Part shown: in pieces, positions 36,000 through 41,108 of the stretch
Numbering within the stretch: the stretch's first letter is position 1
Layout: each line of letters starts with the position of its first letter
DNA from: Actinotignum urinale DSM 15805
Lineage (GTDB): Bacteria > Actinomycetota > Actinomycetes > Actinomycetales > Actinomycetaceae
NCBI RefSeq assembly: GCF_000420445.1
Contig: NZ_ATUY01000012.1
Span: forward strand, 1-41,108
Direction: 5' to 3'
Length of the DNA stretch: 41,108 nt
The notes under the pieces: model-generated
Seen by the model: only the letters and a program-made list of their open reading frames with translations
What the model was told of the DNA's origin: nothing
The model's database searches: none
Made by a program: the position numbers and the translations under genes

Positions 36000-36132
36000 G
36001 GTGTTCTCCTTATTTTCTGCCCGAATGTGCAGTGTCGAGCTTTCGTGTAGTGAACTGTTTTATCTGGTGGATTATTCCATGCGCACAGTTATTGTGTGTT
36101 CTGTACGTGTGTTGTCAATTTTATTTTATGGA

Positions 36133-36184
36133 GAGGATGTCATTTTCTTGGTGGGGGTGTTAAAAATATCCTCGCCAACAGGTT
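36133..36184. pseudogene. Duplicated 3' end of yigZ
   Basis: Read on the minus strand, this stretch encodes PVGEDIFNTPTKKMT, a decayed copy of the yigZ ending PAGEDVIEVPVKKQN. It lies 84 bases past the real gene end, and the DNA (GAGGATGTCA...ATCCTC) is recognisably shared. It is a scar of a local tandem duplication. Confidence 0.65.
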
Positions 36185-36223
36185 GAACGTAGCGTCGTCT
36201 ATGAGGGGTTTTTGACGAGGATG

Positions 36224-36874
36224 TCAATTTTGCTTCTTGACGGGGACTTCAATAACATCCTCACCAGCGGGGGTTGCGATCAACGTTCCCTGACTCATGG
36301 CAGCCAACTCCGACTGAAGTTTCTCGCCGTTCGCGGTAGGTATTGAAATGCTGACGCCCTCGGCGAGATAGTTCGGGGTAAATGTGTAGCCCGCATTATT
36401 GAGTTCGGAAATGTAGCGTCCACCCTGGGCGTGAGGAAGAAGGACGTTCCACAAGGGCACATGCCTGCGTTCTAAAATTTTTCCGCGAGTTTGCTCTAAA
36501 GCTAAGGAAACAGAATCAGAATACGCCCGAACAAGACCACCCGTGCCCAGGAGTGTCCCACCAAAGTATCGTGTAACGACGGCGACAACGTCGGTGAGTC
36601 CCGAACCCAGAAGAGTATCTAACATAGGGCGTCCAGCAGTGCCGGAAGGTTCACCGTCGTCGGAAGAATGAAGAAGAGGAGAGGCTGCGCGAACCGAAAC
36701 AATATAGGCACTACACCAATGACGTGCGTCGGGAAAACGGTCCTTTTCACCGTTAATGGCGGCGCGTGCTTCCTCCGCGGTGGAGACGCGAGTCAGCAAC
36801 GTAATAAAACGTGACCGTTTCTCTAGCATTTCTGCTTCAAAACGTGTATTTTTGGGAAGGACAAGCTCAACCAT
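36224..36874 (-). CDS. yigZ: IMPACT/YigZ family protein
   Basis: A 216-residue protein of the UPF0029/IMPACT family. The conserved N-terminal domain holds KRSRFITLLTRVSTAEEARA, DARHWCSAYIV, SDDGEPSGTAGRPML and VTRYFGGTLLGTGGLVRAY. A smaller C-terminal DUF1949-like domain follows. The biochemical role is unclear; the eukaryotic relative regulates translation under stress. ATG 36874 matches the family start, and TATAAT lies six bases before it, so the message is leaderless. A longer frame to 36997 would run through the promoter. Confidence 0.9.
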   Translation of the reverse strand: MVELVLPKNTRFEAEMLEKRSRFITLLTRVSTAEEARAAINGEKDRFPDARHWCSAYIVSVRAASPLLHSSDDGEPSGTAGRPMLDTLLGSGLTDVVAVVTRYFGGTLLGTGGLVRAYSDSVSLALEQTRGKILERRHVPLWNVLLPHAQGGRYISELNNAGYTFTPNYLAEGVSISIPTANGEKLQSELAAMSQGTLIATPAGEDVIEVPVKKQN

Positions 36875-36886
36875 ACGTTCATTATA
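36874..36886 (-). promoter_or_regulatory. Leaderless promoter of yigZ
   Basis: A perfect TATAAT (36881-36886 on the minus strand) ends six bases before the ATG. There is no Shine-Dalgarno site. No good -35 box is visible at 17 bases. Confidence 0.6.
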
Positions 36887-37024
36887 AGTGCTCTCTATCT
36901 CACAAGATGTCAGTGGAATTCCGAGAGGGTTATCAGGTAAAGTGGTTAGCTGTGCGTATCGGCATGCGATATGCGAAATGCGAGCCGGAAGGTTCAACGG
37001 AAGATTTAGAGAGGAGCGGTTGAC

Positions 37025-37189
37025 ATGGCAGTACCTAAGCGCAAGATGTCCCGTAGCAACACCCGCTCTCGTCGCTCCCAGTGGAAGGCTGAACTCACTG
37101 AGCTTCAGACCGTCCGCGTGCGGGGTCGCGAGGTGCGTATCCCGCGTAAGCTCGCCAAGGCTTATCAGACTGGCTTGCTTTCGGACTAA
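37025..37189 (+). CDS. rpmF: Ribosomal protein L32
   Basis: A 54-residue protein of the large ribosomal subunit ([20 protein letters not shown]). It lacks the four cysteines of the zinc-binding form, so it is the zinc-independent type usual in actinobacteria. ATG 37025 is preceded by GAGGAG. It is a single gene with its own terminator. It is too short for most gene finders with a 60-residue cut-off. Confidence 0.97.
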   Translation: MAVPKRKMSRSNTRSRRSQWKAELTELQTVRVRGREVRIPRKLAKAYQTGLLSD

Positions 37190-37233
37190 TTTGCATTCGG
37201 ACTAAAAGCTTCATGGTGGTGAACCACCCACAG

Positions 37234-37260
37234 AAAACCCTGGAAGATTCCGGGGTTTTT
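37234..37260 (+). terminator. Intrinsic terminator of rpmF
   Basis: AAAACCCTGGAA pairs with TTCCGGGGTTTT (one T-G pair) around a two-base GA loop. The pairing T-run serves as the U-tract. Confidence 0.7.
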
Positions 37261-37378
37261 CTATACCCGAAACCTTTTATCCCTATCCCGACCCGACACT
37301 TATCCCAACATTTGCGCAATTTGTGTGGTGCTTGTGAAATATGAGTTCGCCACGGAATTTTTGGGTTTTTCTATACCC
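37253..37378. repeat. Direct repeat GGGTTTTTCTATACCC, two copies
   Basis: Identical 16-bp copies lie at 37253-37268 and 37363-37378, each followed by (G/A)AAACC. The second sits in a perfect 8-bp hairpin, TTTTGGGT/ACCCAAAA. It lies in the gap between rpmF and the MaoC fusion gene. Confidence 0.8.
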
Positions 37379-37448
37379 AAAACCACTCCCGAACAGGGGC
37401 ACCTCATTGGTATTATTGAACACAAGTAACGACGGAAGGCAAACGGGC

Positions 37449-39740
37449 ATGGGAACAATGTCAACATACGCACACATATTAGGTGCCTCATTCAAAAATA
37501 AAATAACAAAAACGAAAGTTCCCTCACAAGAAAACCTACCCACAGTATCTATGACAATACCCGGCGCAGAAACCAGTGAAGGCGTGCTCAGCATCGACCG
37601 TCTCCACGCACAATGCTTCCGCGCCATTATGAAACTCTTCACGGATTCAAAAGCAGGTTTTAGCCCGGCGGGAACCCTCCATGTGGAACGCAGCTGGGAA
37701 CTCATCACCCAGGTACCCGCGCTATCTCGCCTAGAGATTGATGCGGCGATTGTGAAATACGTCCGAACCCCAGAAGGTACAAAAATCGTTGTTAACGCAT
37801 CCCTCGCAACCGAAAACGGGGGAGAGCCGTGCTACCGCGAGCAAAATATTTATCTTGACAAAAGTACGAAAGGCGAGGATGCCGTCGTCGAGCTGGGAGA
37901 AGATGAAGACACTGAATACGTGAATCTTCCTCGGGTAGCGAACCTGCGCGAAACCTACGGGGAAACCGAAACCGGCTACCTTAAACTACCGGAAAACTAC
38001 GCTTTAGCTTCGCGAAAATTTACGTTAAAAGATGCCCGCGCGTGGGCTGCGCTCACCGGAGATATTAACCCGGTTCATATTTCCAAGGCGACGGCGAAAC
38101 TCTTCGGTTTTAAATCGCCGATTCTGCACGGGGTCGCAGGAGAGGTGTGGGCTGCGAAAACTCTCGGATTGGGCGGGCAACATCCCGCATCCGGGCAGGC
38201 GTATTTCCGGGCGCCGATTCTATTACCCGCGCAGGTGGAGTTGCGGCAGGTCGGGCCGGGCGCCTACGCCGTCGTCGATCCGAAAAACGGACGCGACTTT
38301 ATCCACCTCACCTACAGCGGTGAAGGTATAGCGGACAAACATGGCGAACTTGAGTGCGGGCTTGCATTGCCACTCGCGAAAGGCAAACCCTCAAGTACGG
38401 CAATATCGCGGGGTGTCATTCAGGCGCTCGCCAAGAACGAGGATATTGACGAGGCGGCTCGCGAAGCTCTCGGCGAGGCACTTGAGGGCGTGAAAAACTG
38501 GCGCAAAGATTACCGCGGAAGCTATGTGGCGCTCGCGAAGGCCGATAATCCAGCGCGCGGAACGGCTGTGGCAGAGGCGGGGCTCGCGTGGTTGCGGGAC
38601 AATATATGCCTGAAACAAGGCGGGAAACTAGCGGATCTTAAACCCGCCGCATTCATTCCCGACGGAGAAACCGTTGTTCAAGGCACCGCGGAGCCCGAAG
38701 AGTTGCGGATACCTATTAAAGGCGTAGAGCTCGGGGGAGTGGATCTTGTAAATACGCTCTACCGTTGGCAAGAAAACCATGTGATTCGGCCAGGTGTTGC
38801 GGAAGCGATTGAGGAGCTCGTGTACAATCCCGGAATGTTGCGACTTCGCGGGCGGACCGTTGCCGTGTTGGGGGCGGGCGCGGAGCTGTCCCCGGTGCCG
38901 TACCTGTTGCGTTGGGGCGCGAACGTGGCTGCTGTTGCGCGGCCGACTTCTGCGCGAATCCAGGCGCTTGCGGGGACGCCCGAAAAATGGGCGGGGAAGC
39001 TCGAAATTTCGCCGGCAAACGCGAGTGATATAGCGAAAAACCCCGCAGAAATCGCGGCATGGATTGCTTCGCGCGAAGGGCGCCTCGCCGTGGCAGATAT
39101 TTTGTATGCTCCGGGCGCTGATTTTATTCTCTCTGAGGCCGGGGCCGCTGCGGTCATGAGCTTGGTTGGGCAGGCTCGTGAGGATGCCTCCTTTGCCTGG
39201 TATGGGACGCCGAGTGACGCATATTCCGTCGCACATATTCCGACATACCGTATGGGCGGAAACATGTCTAGGCGCACGGTTTGGCTGTGGAAGAAGATGC
39301 GGACGCTACGTCCTGCACGTCTGCCCGGGTTGGCTGAAGGTGAAGAGGTGACGAACCTTTTGCTGGAAGTCCAAGGCCCGAGCTACTCAATCGCCAAGCG
39401 TATCCCGCGGTGGGTGGCGGATATTGAGCGTGCCAAGGGGCGCGACGTCTCCTTCAATATTGCGCCGCTCTCGATTACCGGTTCCGTATTGATTTCAAAG
39501 GGTTTGGAAGCGGCGTATGCGGGCTTGAAGAGGCTCGGATATAAGCCGATGCCCGCGGACACCACGGCGGGAATTATGGCGGCGCTCATGGTGTGGGATA
39601 TGCATCATCCCGAGGCGACGCGCGACTGCGCAACCTTCCACACCGACCGCGCGGTAGATTCCGGGTTGCTGGGCAGTGCCTACGAACTCAACGATATTGT
39701 GCGTTTAGCGGTAGTATTGGGTGCCCATAAGTTGATTTAA
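37449..39740 (+). CDS. MaoC-like dehydratase fused to a Rossmann-like domain of unknown role
   Basis: A 763-residue cytoplasmic protein. Residues ~40-170 look like the first hotdog of MaoC-type hydratases (LHVERSWELITQVPALSRLE). Residues ~185-290 are the catalytic hotdog, with the hydratase motif TGDINPVHIS...GFKSPILHG, which carries the Asp and His. The second half is different. Near residue 474, GRTVAVLGAGAELSPVPYLL resembles a nucleotide-binding Rossmann loop, and a C-terminal part (YRMGGNMSRRTVWLWKKMR...) is not one I recognise. A role in fatty-acid or polyketide-like metabolism is inferred only from the MaoC part. ATG 37449 has GGAAGG upstream; the longer frame from 37341 runs through a repeat. 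Confidence 0.7.
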   Translation: MGTMSTYAHILGASFKNKITKTKVPSQENLPTVSMTIPGAETSEGVLSIDRLHAQCFRAIMKLFTDSKAGFSPAGTLHVERSWELITQVPALSRLEIDAAIVKYVRTPEGTKIVVNASLATENGGEPCYREQNIYLDKSTKGEDAVVELGEDEDTEYVNLPRVANLRETYGETETGYLKLPENYALASRKFTLKDARAWAALTGDINPVHISKATAKLFGFKSPILHGVAGEVWAAKTLGLGGQHPASGQAYFRAPILLPAQVELRQVGPGAYAVVDPKNGRDFIHLTYSGEGIADKHGELECGLALPLAKGKPSSTAISRGVIQALAKNEDIDEAAREALGEALEGVKNWRKDYRGSYVALAKADNPARGTAVAEAGLAWLRDNICLKQGGKLADLKPAAFIPDGETVVQGTAEPEELRIPIKGVELGGVDLVNTLYRWQENHVIRPGVAEAIEELVYNPGMLRLRGRTVAVLGAGAELSPVPYLLRWGANVAAVARPTSARIQALAGTPEKWAGKLEISPANASDIAKNPAEIAAWIASREGRLAVADILYAPGADFILSEAGAAAVMSLVGQAREDASFAWYGTPSDAYSVAHIPTYRMGGNMSRRTVWLWKKMRTLRPARLPGLAEGEEVTNLLLEVQGPSYSIAKRIPRWVADIERAKGRDVSFNIAPLSITGSVLISKGLEAAYAGLKRLGYKPMPADTTAGIMAALMVWDMHHPEATRDCATFHTDRAVDSGLLGSAYELNDIVRLAVVLGAHKLI

Positions 39741-39763
39741 GAGCTAAAAGATAACGTTGTGTG

Positions 39764-39799
39764 GGGCGGGTGCTACTTGTGTGGTGCCCGCCCTGTTTT
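39764..39799 (+). terminator. Intrinsic terminator of the MaoC fusion gene
   Basis: GGGCGGG (39764-39770) pairs with CCCGCCC (39787-39793), and the inner TGCTAC/GTGGTG also pairs with wobbles. GTTTT follows. Confidence 0.85.
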
Positions 39800-39887
39800 G
39801 TGAGGGGAATTTTGCAAGGGACGACGACGATGTGCCGTCGTGAAAAATAAAAAATTCCGGCATCGTTACGATGCGCGGGAGGCGATA

Positions 39888-39963
39888 TGGTCGGGACGGC
39901 GGGACTTGAACCCACGACCCCCCGCTCCCAAAGCGGGTGCGCTACCAACTGCGCCACGTCCCG
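39888..39963 (-). tRNA. tRNA-Pro (anticodon UGG)
   Basis: The acceptor stem is CGGGACG/CGTCCCG, the D arm contains AGTTGGTAGCGC, the anticodon stem-loop is CCCGC-TTTGGGA-GCGGG and the T arm has GGTTCAAGTCC. CCA is encoded at the 3' end. Confidence 0.96.
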
Positions 39964-40339
39964 GAAACGTTCATGCACTTGCGTAAAAGTTACGTACACC
40001 TAGAAAGTTTGCATACGTTTGGAAACTTTCCGATTTCACTGGCTTCATGCTGTTTGCCTAGCGCGGTGTGCAATACAACGTTACATAAGCAACGTGTACA
40101 ACATGCGGTAGGTGACAAGCAATGAGCCACGAGTGCGAAAAACGAACCTCACCTAGTTTAACCGTAATGAGGGAATTATTCAAAAAGAATTCATGTGATG
40201 TGGATTGTAGGGGAGGAAGGGAAGAGGCATGGAAACGAGACGCTTTTTCGTCGTACATAAAATGTGAGGCACGTAATATCTGGAAAAGTGCGTGAAACGG
40301 AAAGTGCTGGTATATTAGTTGGGTACTTCTTTGGTACCC
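39964..40339. other. Spacer between tRNA-Pro and tRNA-Gly, no gene seen
   Basis: There is no credible reading frame. A small inverted repeat, GAAAGTTT (40003-40010) with AAACTTTC (40023-40030), is present. TATATT (40311-40316) may be the -10 box of the tRNA-Gly, although no good -35 is seen. Confidence 0.5.
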
Positions 40340-40413
40340 GCGAGTGTAGTTTAGTGGTAAAACCTCAGCCTTCCAAGCTGATGATGGGAGTTCGATTCTC
40401 CTCACTCGCTCCA
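40340..40413 (+). tRNA. tRNA-Gly (anticodon UCC)
   Basis: The acceptor is GCGAGTG/CACTCGC, the anticodon stem-loop CAGC-CTTCCAA-GCTG gives anticodon TCC, and the T arm is GGGAG-TTCGATT-CTCCT. CCA is encoded. GGGTACTT just before it (40321-40328) is complementary to AAGTACCC (40433-40440) just after it. The latter is followed by TTTT, so a long flanking stem could form. Confidence 0.96.
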
Positions 40414-40499
40414 CTTAGACATCGGATTTGATAAGTACCCTTTTGCGTCTTGGGTTCTAGTGGTGGTTGCAGCACCGAGTTTGAAAGGATGTTTCAACG

Positions 40500-40871
40500 G
40501 TGTTGTATGAGTATTCGGGTGTTGTTTACCCGTCCCGTTCAAAGATGTGTGTTGCTCGGCGCGAGTATTATGTAGAGCTTTTGCGTCAGGGACTGAATTT
40601 TACGCAAGCCGCCAAAGTAGTGGGCGTTTCCAAACGTACCGGGAAAGTATGGCGTAATGGGCGTACTTGCTCGAGCGGGCGTAACGAAAAGGCTAGCGTT
40701 GCCTGGTACTGTGCAAAAATGCAGATCCCTGAAAATATGGCGCTGCACAAGAAAATCTCTACCTCGCTAGATATGGATGTTTTCTGGCTCTTCGGATTTT
40801 GGTGGGGTGGGGGTGGTTTTTTGGGGTTGTTGGGGTGGTGTTTTGGTGGTGTTGTGAGTGGGTGTGTTTGA
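40500..40871 (+). pseudogene. N-terminal fragment of an IS30-like transposase
   Basis: The first ~85 residues hold a helix-turn-helix of the IS30 kind (REYYVELLRQGLNFTQAAKVVGVSKRTGKVWRNGR). After about residue 95, coding sense is lost into a G/T-rich stretch (WLFGFWWGGGGFLGLLGW), and the catalytic DDE domain is absent. The GTG start has AAAGGA upstream. It is probably a dead fragment; a stand-alone DNA-binding remnant cannot be excluded. Confidence 0.65.
40801..40845 (+). other. G-rich tract with quadruplex potential
   Basis: Runs of 4, 5, 4 and 4 G (40804-40807, 40809-40813, 40823-40826, 40832-40835) are separated by 1, 9 and 5 bases. This fits the usual pattern for a four-stranded DNA fold. 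It begins where the transposase fragment loses homology. Confidence 0.6.
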
Positions 40872-40956
40872 GGGATTGGTTCCGTGTTTTCCATTAGAGG
40901 TGGTTTGCAGGGGTGTTGGTGTGTGTTTATAAGGATTCCCGTCATGTTTGGGTGTT

Positions 40957-40982
40957 AAAAGGGCAGGCTTGTGCCCGCCCTT
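40957..40982 (-). terminator. Terminator of the right-edge transposase
   Basis: AAGGGC-A-GGC and GCC-C-GCCCTT pair with one mismatch around a TTGT loop. Read on the minus strand, a TTTT run follows. It lies 29 bases past the transposase stop. Confidence 0.7.
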
Positions 40983-41010
40983 ACATTGCTTTGTGTGGCC
41001 GAGGGTATTT

Positions 41011-41108
41011 TTATTCAGGGAAAATGTTGTTAAGGATACGCCAGTTAGGTTTCCCCGCATATAAAAGAACACGAATTTTATAGTTCATGAAATTGGTAAA
41101 CCCAAACC
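41011..41108 (-). CDS. C-terminus of a transposase, ISL3-like (partial)
   Basis: Only the last 32 codons are in the window. The ending FGFTNFMNYKIRVLLYAGKP, followed by NWRILNNIFPE and the stop, resembles the basic C-termini of ISL3-family transposases (GF.N..NYR.R.LL.AG). It continues beyond the right edge. It is a different element from the fragment at 40500 and faces it. The family call rests on a short tail. Confidence 0.55.
   Translation of the reverse strand, partial: FGFTNFMNYKIRVLLYAGKPNWRILNNIFPE

Noticed and set aside
40586-41072. Minus-strand frames of 101-119 residues, rich in Pro, Thr and Lys, at the right edge
   Set aside because: They read through the C-rich complement of the G-tract and conflict with both transposase fragments.

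Overview
The window looks like chromosomal DNA of a moderate-GC Actinomycetota, probably of Actinomycetaceae type. The reasons are the rRNA end, the non-zinc form of ribosomal protein L32, the ilvBNC order, a pair of actinobacterial dynamin-like GTPases, EttA, frequent GTG starts and several leaderless genes. The genus cannot be fixed from sequence alone.

Layout. Positions 1-472 hold the 3' end of 23S rRNA and a complete 5S gene. Then come a 14-TM MFS transporter (1036-2712) and, convergent with it, a ThrE-type exporter (2956-4698). A heme-uptake operon follows (5025-12538): lipoprotein HmuT, a CydD-like/CydC-like ABC heterodimer, permease HmuU and ATPase HmuV. Four of its five proteins carry in-frame repetitive insertions or tails. 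The branched-chain amino acid genes ilvB-ilvN-ilvC (12845-16494) lie behind a classic attenuator with a leader peptide rich in Ile, Leu and Val.

Positions 16840-18770 form a decayed, recombination-prone patch. It holds a broken aroE-like gene, a relBE toxin-antitoxin module bracketed by 36-bp CRISPR-like repeats (with 28-nt spacers), and three extra 31-bp tandem copies of the 3' end of tRNA-Arg(UCU). Housekeeping genes follow: two GTPases, ssb, ettA, tesB, malQ, a pepO-pepN peptidase operon, rpiB, cysE, cysK, yigZ, rpmF and a large MaoC fusion protein, then tRNA-Pro and tRNA-Gly. The right edge holds fragments of two different transposases around a G-rich, quadruplex-prone tract.

How the parts work together. 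The hmu block is a self-contained system to bind and import heme, with an unexpected CydDC-like exporter-type pair that may move heme or thiols. ilvBNC is controlled by amino-acid supply. cysE and cysK make cysteine from serine, but are separated by a 31-bp repeat array. PepO and PepN degrade peptides. Two themes recur: short tandem repeats in many intergenic regions and in coding linkers, and promoters placed so that transcription starts at or next to the start codon. The best candidates for something undescribed are the relBE module inside a CRISPR-like array remnant and the repeat-laden heme operon containing the CydDC-like pair.
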